Shown piece by piece: positions 55,004 to 64,000 of a stretch of 64,000 nucleotides of DNA; the stretch's first letter is position 1, and each line of letters starts with the position of its first letter. A model generated the notes under the pieces. The model was given only the letters and a program-made list of their open reading frames with translations. It was not told the origin of the DNA and did no database searches. This stretch comes from CAYNEO01 sp964396245. Lineage in GTDB: Bacteria > Zixibacteria > MSB-5A5 > GN15 > FEB-12. The translations under genes and the position numbers were made by a program. The stretch is from positions 1-64,000 of the forward strand of contig CAYNEO010000008.1 of assembly GCA_964396245.1 (NCBI GenBank). Reading direction: 5' to 3'.

Positions 55004-55401
55004 TGGAAGAAATGACTGTAAAAACGAGCGAGCGGGAAGAGTTTATCGATATCACTTCTCGCGTCCAGAAGATTGTCAATGATAGCGGCGTGCAGTCGGG
55101 CTTTGCATTCTGCTTCGTTCCTCACACCACGGCCGCAATTACGATCAACGAAAACGCCGATCCGGATGTCCGTCACGATATTCTCTCCAAACTTCGCCAC
55201 GAATTTCCCGAGGACGGCAACTACCGCCACAGCGAGGGTAATTCCGACGCCCATATCAAATCGTCACTGGTCGGCCCGTCGCAGCAGCTGATCGTCGAAG
55301 ACGGTAAGCTGGTTCTGGGTCGGTGGCAGGGGCTGTACTTCTGCGAATTTGACGGCCCCCGGAGTCGGCGACTGATGGTCAAGGTCGTCTCATTTGATTA
55401 A
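55003..55401 (+). CDS. yjbQ: YjbQ family protein (UPF0047)
   Basis: This 132-residue protein belongs to the YjbQ/UPF0047 family. The motifs HTTAAITINENADPDV (about 41-56) and GNSDAHIKSSLVGPSQQLIV (about 83-102) are canonical, and LGRWQGLYFCEFDGPR follows. Some members show thiamine phosphate synthase activity. The physiological role is unclear. The start overlaps the ftsY stop, and the end overlaps rlmH by 8 bp. Confidence 0.93.
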   Translation: MEEMTVKTSEREEFIDITSRVQKIVNDSGVQSGFAFCFVPHTTAAITINENADPDVRHDILSKLRHEFPEDGNYRHSEGNSDAHIKSSLVGPSQQLIVEDGKLVLGRWQGLYFCEFDGPRSRRLMVKVVSFD

Positions 55402-55864
55402 GCTGAACATCGTAACTATCGGAAAACACAAAGAGGCCTGGATTTCTGAGGCCGTCGATCACTATCGCAAATTGCTCTCGAAATACGCCGCGGTCAATCT
55501 GAAGACCCTTCCCGACGTCAAGGCATCAGCCTCCCTCTCCCCGGTCGAACTGAAGAAAAAGCAGGCGGTTGTTTTGGGAAAGGAAATCGCCGATGGTTAT
55601 ATTGTCGCGCTGGCCGATAAGGGACGAAAATACGACTCCGTACAATTTTCGCGACTTCTGGAGAAACTGCAAACGGTAAGCGGCGGCCGTGTCGTGTTCT
55701 TGATTGGTGGGGCGTACGGACTTGACGACACTCTACTCGATCGGGCCGACCTCGTTGTCTCCCTCTCCCCTCTCACGTTCTCGCATCAACTCGTCAGGCT
55801 GATCCTGCTGGAGCAGCTATACCGCGGTTTCAATCTCTTGAGCGGCGGTTCCTACCACAAATAA
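55394..55864 (+). CDS. rlmH: 23S rRNA pseudouridine-1915 N3-methyltransferase
   Basis: RlmH methylates pseudouridine 1915 in helix 69 of 23S rRNA. It is 156 residues and begins at a TTG (55394) overlapping yjbQ. The SPOUT-type knot motifs FLIGGAYGLDD (about 103-113) and SLSPLTFSHQLVRLILLEQL (about 124-143) are intact, and the C-terminus ends in YHK, the substrate-binding tail of the family. Confidence 0.95.
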   Translation: MIKLNIVTIGKHKEAWISEAVDHYRKLLSKYAAVNLKTLPDVKASASLSPVELKKKQAVVLGKEIADGYIVALADKGRKYDSVQFSRLLEKLQTVSGGRVVFLIGGAYGLDDTLLDRADLVVSLSPLTFSHQLVRLILLEQLYRGFNLLSGGSYHK

Positions 55865-55867
55865 ATA

Positions 55868-55896
55868 AGCGCCCAGCCAACACAGCACCAGGCGCT
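55868..55896. terminator. Bidirectional hairpin between rlmH and the giant surface protein
   Basis: AGCGCC (55868-55873) pairs with GGCGCT (55891-55896), with extra weaker pairs inside. On the minus strand ATTTATTT follows. The genes on both sides converge on it. Confidence 0.5.
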
Positions 55897-55925
55897 CATC
55901 TATCGGAGGAAAGATAGAGGTTTGT

Positions 55926-58900
55926 CTATTTGAGCAGCATCATCTTCCGTGTCTCGACGAACGAGCCGGCCTCCAACCGGTACAGATAGACGCCGGAGGC
56001 AACCTGCTCGCCACGGTTGCTGACGCCGTCCCAGACGATCAGCACGTCGCCGGCTCCGTCGCTACCGGTGAATCGACGGACCAGCTCGCCCCTGATATTA
56101 TAGATGTTCAGTGTCCAATCGGACGGCTGAGGCAGCGCGAAGCTGATGTTTGTCGACGGGTTGAACGGATTCGGGTAGTTCTGGTTCAGGCTGTAGCCGG
56201 TCGGCAAGGTCTCGCTGCCGTTCAGGACCTTGTATGGGCGCCCGATATAGTCGGCGGCCTCGGTCTTGACCAGCCGCGCCGATCCCTGTCCGGTGCACGG
56301 CAGTTCGAGGATGCAGTTGTGACCGGGTTCGATCCTGCCGGTGCCGATGTTATACACGAGCAGTTTCAGCTGATTATTCTCCACCGAGTAGTCGATGTCC
56401 ATGCCGGCGGATGCCTCGGTCAGGCGGGCGTCATCGATGTGCAGACCCGGATCGAGATCGTAGACAAAATAGGCGGCGCCAATAGTCTCCGGGGCGTCCG
56501 TGATGATATCCATATGTCCGCTCTCGATAGTCGTGCTGACCTGCAGATCTCCCGCCGTCGGGACCGGTTTAGGTATCGGATCAGCGTCGCCGACAACCAC
56601 ACGGATCAGGTACACCAGGTCGGATACCGACAGCGTGATACCGTCGGCGTTGACATCGGTAGCAGCCGTCTGACCGGCGATATTAATGGTGAAGGCGCTG
56701 AACCCGTAGATGAAGTACCGGGTGAACAGCACAGCATCGGCGATGGTGTACGCCAGCCCGTCGAGATTGATATCACCGCGGTCATCGAGTTCCTCGGGAG
56801 GCGTGATACATATCCCGCCGTTGTAGAACTCGACACAGCGGTAAGGCTGGCCCTTGTCGGTGCCGGTCATACATTCATCCGGGGCACCTATACCGAAGGG
56901 ACGAGAGCCGGACGGGTAGGCGACATCGTCGTCTTCATCCCAGATCAAAATATTCTCGGCGTTGAATATCCGTAGATCGGTGTAGAGCAGGGTGCCGCTC
57001 GGGTTCGAGAAGGTGTTATCACCGCAATCGTACCAGACGAAGTTGATCGGGAGGAACTGCGAACCGAGATTCTGGTCATTGGCGACCTGGAACTCGATAT
57101 ACGCGATCGGACCCTGCGGTGTGTACACGGAATCCGGCGGGTGGGCCGAGCCGTTGTTGATGTCGGCGATGCCGACAAGGCGGACAATCCCGGACGGGCA
57201 GTTGCCGCCGCAGGCGCCGTTGTTGAGATTGTAGGTGAAGTACTCGTATGCCTCAATCACCGACCCTGCCTTGGTTGCATTCATAAACGACAGGGCCGAG
57301 GCGTCGTAGCTTATCAAAATATCGAATCCGGCCACGGCATCGTTGGTCTCCAGATTTATCGCCACGATCTTTCTCAAACCGACCGGGGTGCAGACGCCGC
57401 CATCGATGTATGCTCGCACGCACACTTCGCAGTCAGCCCTGAGCTGGACGTCTACCATTACAGTGTCGACCACGCTCTGGCAGCCGTCATCGGCCTGGAC
57501 ACAGAAGGTATACACCCCGAAAGTGTCCGGAACGAAGCAGATGTACCCGCTATCCGGCTGGAGCGCCGTAAACTCTCCCGGGCCGCATATCTGCGTCACC
57601 GTGACTTCGCTCTCCGGATCAGTCGCAAAGATGCTGTCGATACAAATGTGATCGGTATCGTTGGGACACCGTTCCACGGTCCGATAAGCCGGAACGAAGA
57701 GTGTTGGGGCCTGGTCGGCATCGACCGTGATATCGGTCGTGCAGGTATCGACGCCACAGACGCCGGTAGCAATGATCTGCACGCTGTAATCACCGGGCGA
57801 CGATATCGGTACGCAGACGAACCCGGCGGCGTATTCTCCAGCCGGCTTGACACTCACCTGAACGCCCGTTCCGGTGACAGAGACCGGAAAGCAGAGCGTA
57901 TCGGGCTCAGACAGGCACAACATGGTGTCGATCTGACTCGGGCAGCTAACCGCGGGCGGCTCGCCAATCTCCACCTGCAGGTTGAAGTTGCAGGTATCCG
58001 CGCCGCATTCGGCGGCAGCGATCACGGTCACCGGGATAGTACCGCTCTCAGTCGCGTACACGCAGATTTCGTGTGTCTGCGCGTCATACTTGCCGTTGGG
58101 CAGAACGGTAATCTCGGCATCCGAGGGAGTGATCGGGGCTATGATACAGACCGTATCCGGACCGCAGAGAGATGCAAACTGGTCGTCTTCCGGACACATG
58201 ATCGAAGCTTGCGCCCCTTCAGTGTATGATACGACTACCGTATCAACATCGCTGGCGTCGCACTCGTCGGTGACCGTAACGATAATCATGTAGTCGCCAA
58301 AATGATCGGGCGTAAAGCACACCTGGTTCTGTTCGGCTCTGACCGTCCCGATGTTACTGGTTATCGAGGCGATGTTGTTGTCATCATCGGTGATCGTCAG
58401 AGGCACGCAGACTTCCTCGAAGTTGCATTTGACCAGCTCGAAGTCAGGTCCGGCTGATACGACCGGTGCGCTGTTGATATCGGAGACAACGTAAAACTCG
58501 CAGGAATCGGTGCCGCAGAGGCCTTCGGCGACCAGCTTGATGGTCAGGCTGTCATCCTGAAGCACCGGCACACATACGGTCGAACCGTTGATATAAGCCG
58601 GAGCAGTTACCGTGATGCCCGTGACTCCCGAAGATACCGAGAAGTCGTAGCAGAGCGTATCCGGCTCGCAGAGGAATACACGCTGATTGTCCGGGCAAGT
58701 GATCGCGGTCGGGCCAAGTATCTCGACCGGAACCTCGACCGTGCACGTATCCGCCGAGCACTGGGCGGCCGCTATGACAGTGATGCTATACAGGCCGCTG
58801 GTGTCAGCCTGGAAGCAGAGGCTTCCGTCGGTCCATTCACCGACATCGGCCGTAACACTGAAGTTTGTACCGGTGATCTTCAGCGGTATGCAGACGGTTC

Positions 58901-61900
58901 CGGCTTCACATTTCGGCTGATTTTCAAATGGCGATTCGGGACACTCGATAGTCACATAGTCGCCCGCTGCCACCCGTACACAAACCTCGTCTGACGCTGA
59001 CTGACCACACATGTCAGAGGCAGTGATAGTCAGGCAGTACACGCCGAAACTGTCCGGCAGAAAGCAGACCTGCGAGTTTCCCACGTCGAATACGCCGTGA
59101 GATACGGTGACATCTTTGAGGTTGCCGTCGGCATCATTTATCTCCACCGGCAGGCATATCTCCTCGAATTCGCACTGCTTGAAGAGTGAATCGGTGTTGG
59201 TGAAACTGACTGCCGGGTCGCGATTCTCGATAACCTCGATGACCATTTCATCGACATCGACAGCCCCGCATGAATCAGTCGCAGTCACCGTGACTGTATA
59301 CGATCCCGAACCTTCGGGAGTAAAACAGGCCAGATTCCGGTACGCATCGTAGCTGGCGCCATCGACAGTTACTGTTTCGAGGTTGTTGTCGATATCATTG
59401 ACGCCGACCGGGATACAGATCTGGCTCAGTTCGCACTGAATAATGCTGGTATCCTGGGGAATTATCACCAGCGGTTTGCTGTTGGTCTGCACGTGTACAT
59501 TGAAGCTGCAACTGTAGGTGCCGCATTCGGTAGTTGCCTGAACAGTGATTTTGTTGTCCACACAGCAATCGGAGTAGAAGCAGGCGGTCTGATTTTCCTC
59601 ATCCCACCATGCGGCGGTGCCGCTCACCGTGACGGTCGCGCCATCCGGAATACCGCCAATCGGGAAACAGAGTGTATCCGGCTCACAGAGGAACAGGCTC
59701 GTATCACCGGGGCACTCGAGCGCGATTGCCTGGTCGGTCATCACGGTTACAACTGCGGTATCGACCGCGGTCGCACCGCAGGAATCGGTAACGGTCAGTA
59801 TAATATTGTAGTGTCCGCTGTCATACGGGACGAAGCAAACGTTGCCGTCTTCGTATTTACCACGGTTGACCGTGACAGACGCAATATCATTGTCAGGATC
59901 ATTGAATGAGACTGGCAGGCAGATATATTTCGGATAACAGATGTAAACCGACGTATCCGACATCGGATCGATAGTCGGGAGTCGATTCTGGTCGACAGTG
60001 ATATTAACCGTATCCGCGTCACTTGCGCCGCATTCATCGGTTGCTGTCAGTATAATAGTGTACTGGGAAGAGACTTCCGGCACGAAGCAGACCTGACCCG
60101 TCCGGGGATCATAGGTGCCGAAACTCGTGGTTACATCGGCAACGTTGTCGTCGGTAATACTGACATCGACGCAGACCTGCTCCAGTCCGCAGAGCTTTAT
60201 CGAACGATCGTCGCCGAGATCAACAACCGGCGGAACATTGATATCAGCCGTGACAACGATTGTGTCCTCATCATACAGACCGCAGGAATCGGTAACCCCG
60301 GCGATAATCGTGTAGGTTCCGGTGGTGTCGATATCGACGCACAGCTCTCCGGTTAACTCGTCGTATGTCCCGTAATTGGTCGATATGCTCGCGACACCGA
60401 AGTCCGCTGATGTAAGGCTCACCGGCAGACACAGTTGCTGGGGTTCGCAGAGAGACAGAGTCGTGTCATTCGGCAGTTGCACCATCGGCGGGTCACCCGC
60501 GCCCACGTACAGAGTCGAATAGCAAGTGTCGGCCTCGATATCGTTGAAGGCAATAATGCGGATGACGTACTCTCCGCTGGTGTCCACGGGGACACAGACG
60601 TTACCGTCGGCATATTCGCCGATCGGATCGACCGCGACCTGGACATTCGTGCCGCTGATCGTTACCGGCGTACAGAGGGTAGTCGGCGATGTCACACAGA
60701 GCACGGTATCGACGCTGCCGACGCATGAAACGAGCGGCGGGAAATACTGGGTCACATCTATAGTGAATTGACACGTATCGACATTACAGAATGCCGCGGC
60801 CGTGACCTCAAAGGTATACTGTCCCGGCGTTTCGATATACGCCACCACTTCACCCGCCTGGGCGTCGTAATAGCCGAACGGAGAAACGGTGATCTCGGCA
60901 CCGGCCGGGGTAATCCCGAGAGGAATCCGAACCGTATCCGGGGTCTCGACCGAGACCGGAATCGGTGAAGCCGGGCAGTCAATCGCCGCAAACTCACCCT
61001 GCGTTACGGACACGTTGATGGTGTCCTTCACAGTCAGGCCGCAGGAGTCTTTGGCTGACAGGATAATATCGTAATCGCCGAAATCTCCCGGCGTGAAGCA
61101 CAGGATAGTATCGTTGACGATGCCCAGCGTGGCCCGGACCTCGACGATATTGTCATTCACATCGGTCAACGAGAATGGAATGCAGATGGGGTTGAGTTCA
61201 CAGGTCACAAGACTGGTATCGTCAGGTGCAATAAGAACAGGCGGGGCGTTGAATTCCGCATCGACGACGAACGAACAGGTGTCAACGTTGCATTCATTCG
61301 AGGCGATAACCTTGACGTTGAAGGAGCCCGTTTCGAACAACGGCAGGTATACCCGGCCGCCGTCGTACCAGGTTCCTTCCGGCTGCGTGGTAATCTGTAT
61401 ATTATCGCCCGTGACGGTAACCGGGAATGAGAGCGTATCGGATCCGTCGCAGTAGAAGACCGAGGTGTCCGACACGTTGCAGATCATGTCTATCGGGTTG
61501 GTCACGGTGATATCGAAGGCTATGTCACACGTGTCAGCATTACAGCCGGCTGTTGCAATCACGCGGATGGAGTACGTGCCTGAAGTATCGACTTCGAAAC
61601 AGAGGTTGCCGTCCTGGTAGTAACCATAGTCAGTGCTAACTTCATAGTTCGTCCCGGTGATTTCGAGCGGGAAGCACATCTCTCCCATACCGCACATGGT
61701 CCCGACCTGGGTCCCGGGGCAGGCGATCGAAACAAAATCACCTTCGTTGACGGTCACATGGACAGTGTCCACCGCGTCCGCTCCGCAGCTGTCGACCACG
61801 GTCACCACGATATCATAATCGCCGTACTGAGTCGGCATGAAACAGAGCAGTCCCTGGTCGAGCGTACCGATAGAGGGACTCATGCTGGCGATGTTATTGT

Positions 61901-64000
61901 CATAGTCACTGATTTCATACGGGAGACAGATTTCATCGAGCTCGCACAGCGTCAGCGAGGAATCCCGGATCGTAATCGTTGGCGGCCGGTTGAAGGTCGC
62001 GAAGACCTTGAAACTGCACGTATCGGAACCGCACTCGCCGAACGCCACCATCGTGATTTGCATGTCCTCTTCGCTCAGCACCGGGACAAACAGCCGGCCC
62101 TCCTGGATATATGCCGGTTCAGTCACCTGGACATCGTACATGGGACCAGTGACGGTATACGGCAGTTCCACCGTGTCGGGTCCGCAGAGGAACAGCGACG
62201 TATCAGCCGGGCACGTAATCTCGACCGGTTCGATAATTCCGACCGGTACTGAAATGATGCAGGTATCCGTGTTGCATTCCGCTTCGGCAATCACCGTGAT
62301 CTCGTAGACGCCGTTGGTGTCCGCAAAGAAGCAGAGGCTGCCGTCGGCATAGCTCCCGAAACTCGTAGTGACGGTGTAATTCTGCCCCGTGATATTGATT
62401 GGAATGCAGATATCTTCGGGGGCACACAGCTGGTACGGCGACGGCTCCGGACACTCTATACTTACTTGCTCGCCGGGATTGACGGTCACGCAGACATCGA
62501 CCGTATCGGCGGCTCCGCAGCTGTCGGTCGCGATAACCGATACGCAGTAATCGCCGAACGCAGGCGGCGTGAAGCAGAGCGTCCATGACGTGCCCTGGTT
62601 GGTCAGTTGCCCGGCGCTGCTCGAAACGACGTCGAGATTACTCTCGGGGTCTACGATTGTCAACGGGACACAGATCTCAGAGAGCTCGCACTGCTGATAA
62701 ATCGTGTCTGACGGGACATAGGTGATGACCGGCGGCTGATTGAAATTCACGGTGACGGCCACCTGGTCCATATCGACCGCGCCGCAGTCATCGGTCGCGG
62801 TCACGGTAACCATATACGTCCCCGCCGTGTCCGGTGTCAGACACAGAAGGTTGCGGTAAGAATCATACGTCGCGCCAACTACCTGGACATCGACCAGATT
62901 ATCGTCTATATCATTCACCCCGACCGGCAGGCACAGCTCGTCGGAGCCGCAGAACGACACGGTGGTGTCCTGGGACAGGATGACCAGCGGTTTACTGTTG
63001 GTCTGCACATTGACGGTGAAGCTGCAACTGTACGTGCCGCACCGGGTCGTTGCGCTGACAGTCAGCACGTTCTGCACACAACAATCGGAATAAAAACAAA
63101 CGCTCTGTGTCTCAGCGTCCCACCATGCCGCTGTCCCGCTGACCGAGACAGTGGCATTATCCGGGATGCCGGAGACCGGGAAGCACAGGGTGTCCGGCTC
63201 GCACAGGAAAATGGACGTGTCACCCGGACATTCGAGCGCAACATCCTGATCAGTCGTGACATGCACCATCGCGGTGTCGGCGACAACATTGCCGCAGCTG
63301 TCTGCGACAGTGACAATAATGGTGTAGTCCTGCCCGTTGTACGGAACGAAACAGATCTCACCGTCCTTGTAGGTGCCGCGATTAACCGTGATGGAGGAGA
63401 TATCGTTGTCGGGATCAGTTATATCCACGGGCAGGCAGACGTACTCGGGATTACAGATATACACCGAAGTATCATTGAGGCCGCTGATAACCGGCGGGCC
63501 ACGCAGGTCAACGCCGATGACAACGGTGTCCGCGACCGTAATTTCACACGCATCCGTGATACTGGCAATTATGGTATAGGTTCCGGAGGTATCGGGCGTG
63601 AAACAGATCTGCCCGGAAGAAGGATCGTATGAACCGAAATTGAGAGAATAGACCTCGGTATCATCGTCCGTTATGGTAGCATCGAAACAGATCTGTTCGA
63701 GATCGCAGAGGAGCCTGTCAAAATCCGGTCCGAGGTTGACGACCGGCGTGCCGTTTACGTCGACAGTAACCACCGTCGTGTCGGCGTCCATTACGCCGCA
63801 GGAATCGGTGGCGGAGAGTACGATCGTATAGACTCCCGAAGTATCCGCGTCAAAACACACCTGGTCGGTATTGGCGTCGAAAGTCCCGTAGTTAAGCGTT
63901 ATCTCGGCAATGTCATTGTCGGGGTCGGATACTGAGGCTTCGAAACAGATCGGCTCGATCTGGCAGAGACTCAAAGAATAATCCGCCGGCATCGTTACGA
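55926..64000 (-). CDS. Giant cysteine-rich surface protein with Ig-like repeats, cohesin-like, dockerin and sorting domains (5' partial)
   Basis: At least 2690 residues are visible and the frame is open at the window edge, so the N-terminus lies outside. Counting from 63992, about 26 Ig-like units of roughly 80-85 residues fill residues 1-2180. Each has Cys-x5-Cys near its start (as in LCEPDTLCFP), a later CF and usually DSCG, which suggests conserved disulfides and export. The region at about 2185-2390 is cohesin-like (AGFDILISYDASALSFMN). Residues about 2395-2475 form a dockerin with two calcium loops (DINLDGLAYTIADAV, DVNADGITLSVSDLV). The end carries NQNYPNPFNPSTNISFALP and GVYLYRLEAGSFVE, a FlgD-type sorting domain. 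It is probably an adhesin or surface layer protein. Confidence 0.88.
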   Translation of the reverse strand, partial: VTMPADYSLSLCQIEPICFEASVSDPDNDIAEITLNYGTFDANTDQVCFDADTSGVYTIVLSATDSCGVMDADTTVVTVDVNGTPVVNLGPDFDRLLCDLEQICFDATITDDDTEVYSLNFGSYDPSSGQICFTPDTSGTYTIIASITDACEITVADTVVIGVDLRGPPVISGLNDTSVYICNPEYVCLPVDITDPDNDISSITVNRGTYKDGEICFVPYNGQDYTIIVTVADSCGNVVADTAMVHVTTDQDVALECPGDTSIFLCEPDTLCFPVSGIPDNATVSVSGTAAWWDAETQSVCFYSDCCVQNVLTVSATTRCGTYSCSFTVNVQTNSKPLVILSQDTTVSFCGSDELCLPVGVNDIDDNLVDVQVVGATYDSYRNLLCLTPDTAGTYMVTVTATDDCGAVDMDQVAVTVNFNQPPVITYVPSDTIYQQCELSEICVPLTIVDPESNLDVVSSSAGQLTNQGTSWTLCFTPPAFGDYCVSVIATDSCGAADTVDVCVTVNPGEQVSIECPEPSPYQLCAPEDICIPINITGQNYTVTTSFGSYADGSLCFFADTNGVYEITVIAEAECNTDTCIISVPVGIIEPVEITCPADTSLFLCGPDTVELPYTVTGPMYDVQVTEPAYIQEGRLFVPVLSEEDMQITMVAFGECGSDTCSFKVFATFNRPPTITIRDSSLTLCELDEICLPYEISDYDNNIASMSPSIGTLDQGLLCFMPTQYGDYDIVVTVVDSCGADAVDTVHVTVNEGDFVSIACPGTQVGTMCGMGEMCFPLEITGTNYEVSTDYGYYQDGNLCFEVDTSGTYSIRVIATAGCNADTCDIAFDITVTNPIDMICNVSDTSVFYCDGSDTLSFPVTVTGDNIQITTQPEGTWYDGGRVYLPLFETGSFNVKVIASNECNVDTCSFVVDAEFNAPPVLIAPDDTSLVTCELNPICIPFSLTDVNDNIVEVRATLGIVNDTILCFTPGDFGDYDIILSAKDSCGLTVKDTINVSVTQGEFAAIDCPASPIPVSVETPDTVRIPLGITPAGAEITVSPFGYYDAQAGEVVAYIETPGQYTFEVTAAAFCNVDTCQFTIDVTQYFPPLVSCVGSVDTVLCVTSPTTLCTPVTISGTNVQVAVDPIGEYADGNVCVPVDTSGEYVIRIIAFNDIEADTCYSTLYVGAGDPPMVQLPNDTTLSLCEPQQLCLPVSLTSADFGVASISTNYGTYDELTGELCVDIDTTGTYTIIAGVTDSCGLYDEDTIVVTADINVPPVVDLGDDRSIKLCGLEQVCVDVSITDDNVADVTTSFGTYDPRTGQVCFVPEVSSQYTIILTATDECGASDADTVNITVDQNRLPTIDPMSDTSVYICYPKYICLPVSFNDPDNDIASVTVNRGKYEDGNVCFVPYDSGHYNIILTVTDSCGATAVDTAVVTVMTDQAIALECPGDTSLFLCEPDTLCFPIGGIPDGATVTVSGTAAWWDEENQTACFYSDCCVDNKITVQATTECGTYSCSFNVHVQTNSKPLVIIPQDTSIIQCELSQICIPVGVNDIDNNLETVTVDGASYDAYRNLACFTPEGSGSYTVTVTATDSCGAVDVDEMVIEVIENRDPAVSFTNTDSLFKQCEFEEICLPVEINDADGNLKDVTVSHGVFDVGNSQVCFLPDSFGVYCLTITASDMCGQSASDEVCVRVAAGDYVTIECPESPFENQPKCEAGTVCIPLKITGTNFSVTADVGEWTDGSLCFQADTSGLYSITVIAAAQCSADTCTVEVPVEILGPTAITCPDNQRVFLCEPDTLCYDFSVSSGVTGITVTAPAYINGSTVCVPVLQDDSLTIKLVAEGLCGTDSCEFYVVSDINSAPVVSAGPDFELVKCNFEEVCVPLTITDDDNNIASITSNIGTVRAEQNQVCFTPDHFGDYMIIVTVTDECDASDVDTVVVSYTEGAQASIMCPEDDQFASLCGPDTVCIIAPITPSDAEITVLPNGKYDAQTHEICVYATESGTIPVTVIAAAECGADTCNFNLQVEIGEPPAVSCPSQIDTMLCLSEPDTLCFPVSVTGTGVQVSVKPAGEYAAGFVCVPISSPGDYSVQIIATGVCGVDTCTTDITVDADQAPTLFVPAYRTVERCPNDTDHICIDSIFATDPESEVTVTQICGPGEFTALQPDSGYICFVPDTFGVYTFCVQADDGCQSVVDTVMVDVQLRADCEVCVRAYIDGGVCTPVGLRKIVAINLETNDAVAGFDILISYDASALSFMNATKAGSVIEAYEYFTYNLNNGACGGNCPSGIVRLVGIADINNGSAHPPDSVYTPQGPIAYIEFQVANDQNLGSQFLPINFVWYDCGDNTFSNPSGTLLYTDLRIFNAENILIWDEDDDVAYPSGSRPFGIGAPDECMTGTDKGQPYRCVEFYNGGICITPPEELDDRGDINLDGLAYTIADAVLFTRYFIYGFSAFTINIAGQTAATDVNADGITLSVSDLVYLIRVVVGDADPIPKPVPTAGDLQVSTTIESGHMDIITDAPETIGAAYFVYDLDPGLHIDDARLTEASAGMDIDYSVENNQLKLLVYNIGTGRIEPGHNCILELPCTGQGSARLVKTEAADYIGRPYKVLNGSETLPTGYSLNQNYPNPFNPSTNISFALPQPSDWTLNIYNIRGELVRRFTGSDGAGDVLIVWDGVSNRGEQVASGVYLYRLEAGSFVETRKMMLLK
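58372..60470 (-). repeat. Super-repeat copy B of the giant protein (units about 15-23)
   Basis: This segment matches 61891-64000 unit for unit at an offset of about 3.52 kb (14 units). For example, QTNSKPLVI boxes start near 59471 and 62997, and GTAAWWD units are shared. Protein similarity is high. The DNA copies have diverged, and small indels shift the offset by about 10 bp. Edges are approximate. Confidence 0.65.
61891..64000 (-). repeat. Super-repeat copy A of the giant protein (units about 1-9)
   Basis: This is the partner of 58372-60470. It runs past the window edge. Within it, units 7-9 resemble units 10-12, a second, shorter duplication of three units. Confidence 0.6.

Noticed and set aside
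56319..58229. Long plus-strand open frames opposite the giant repeat protein
   Set aside because: They are shadows of a repetitive gene with strong codon bias. The products show no domain.

Overview
The window is a gene-dense, moderately GC-rich piece of a Gram-negative bacterial chromosome, most likely from an uncultured lineage of the FCB group such as candidate phylum Zixibacteria. This is inferred, not proven. The evidence is secreted proteins ending in a FlgD/Ig-like sorting domain with an NYPNPFNP motif, dockerin-like EF-hand pairs, and an outer membrane assembly set (Omp85/TamA-like, TamB, AsmA). No rRNA, tRNA, CRISPR array, prophage or insertion sequence was found.

Layout. 1-2.7 kb: a small protein with an N-terminal NAxKSTGPxT signature, a stretch with palindromic direct repeats, and a secreted dockerin-like protein. 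2.7-9.7 kb (minus): a housekeeping operon yicC-gmk-rpoZ-topA-xerC-hslV-hslU behind a near-consensus promoter. 9.8-18.4 kb (minus): a PAS protein paired with a receiver/HisKA protein (a possible split histidine kinase), a subtilase, an M1 pseudopeptidase, a polar amino acid ABC transporter and cysE. 18.4-24.6 kb: AsmA, a UPF0173 metallohydrolase, mnmA and a cysteine desulfurase. 24.7-33.3 kb: an envelope-stress-like operon reading sigma, anti-sigma, HtrA-like pseudoprotease, carboxymuconolactone-decarboxylase-like protein, tamB, tamA. 33.5-38.2 kb: a DUF401 membrane protein, a class IV aminotransferase, a predicted outer membrane protein, a creatininase and a DUF2064-like protein. 38.3-43.2 kb: dsbD, a receiver-like protein, a rhomboid protease, a probable small membrane selenoprotein and trxA. 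43.4-47.6 kb: a giant acyl-CoA dehydratase activase. 47.7-55.9 kb (plus): dtd-maf-rodZ-like-GT9-like-smc-ftsY-yjbQ-rlmH. 55.9-64 kb (minus): the 3' part of a giant cysteine-rich surface protein with about 26 Ig-like units, a cohesin-like domain, a dockerin and a sorting domain. It runs off the window edge.

The most interesting item is at 42443-42655. A 70-codon gene carries an in-frame TGA at codon 32, preceded by a single transmembrane helix and a GVDT motif and followed by four residues and a Cys. A perfect 7-bp stem with a GGA loop lies 23 nt after the TGA, which fits the bacterial SECIS consensus. Ordinary annotation would miss it. Its upstream region and that of the ECF sigma gene share a GGAACTT...TATTAA arrangement, so the two loci may be linked by regulation. 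Three proteins keep a catalytic fold but have lost catalytic residues: the HtrA-like protein (all of the triad), the M1 peptidase-like protein (HExxH) and the DUF2064-like protein (metal-binding Asp).
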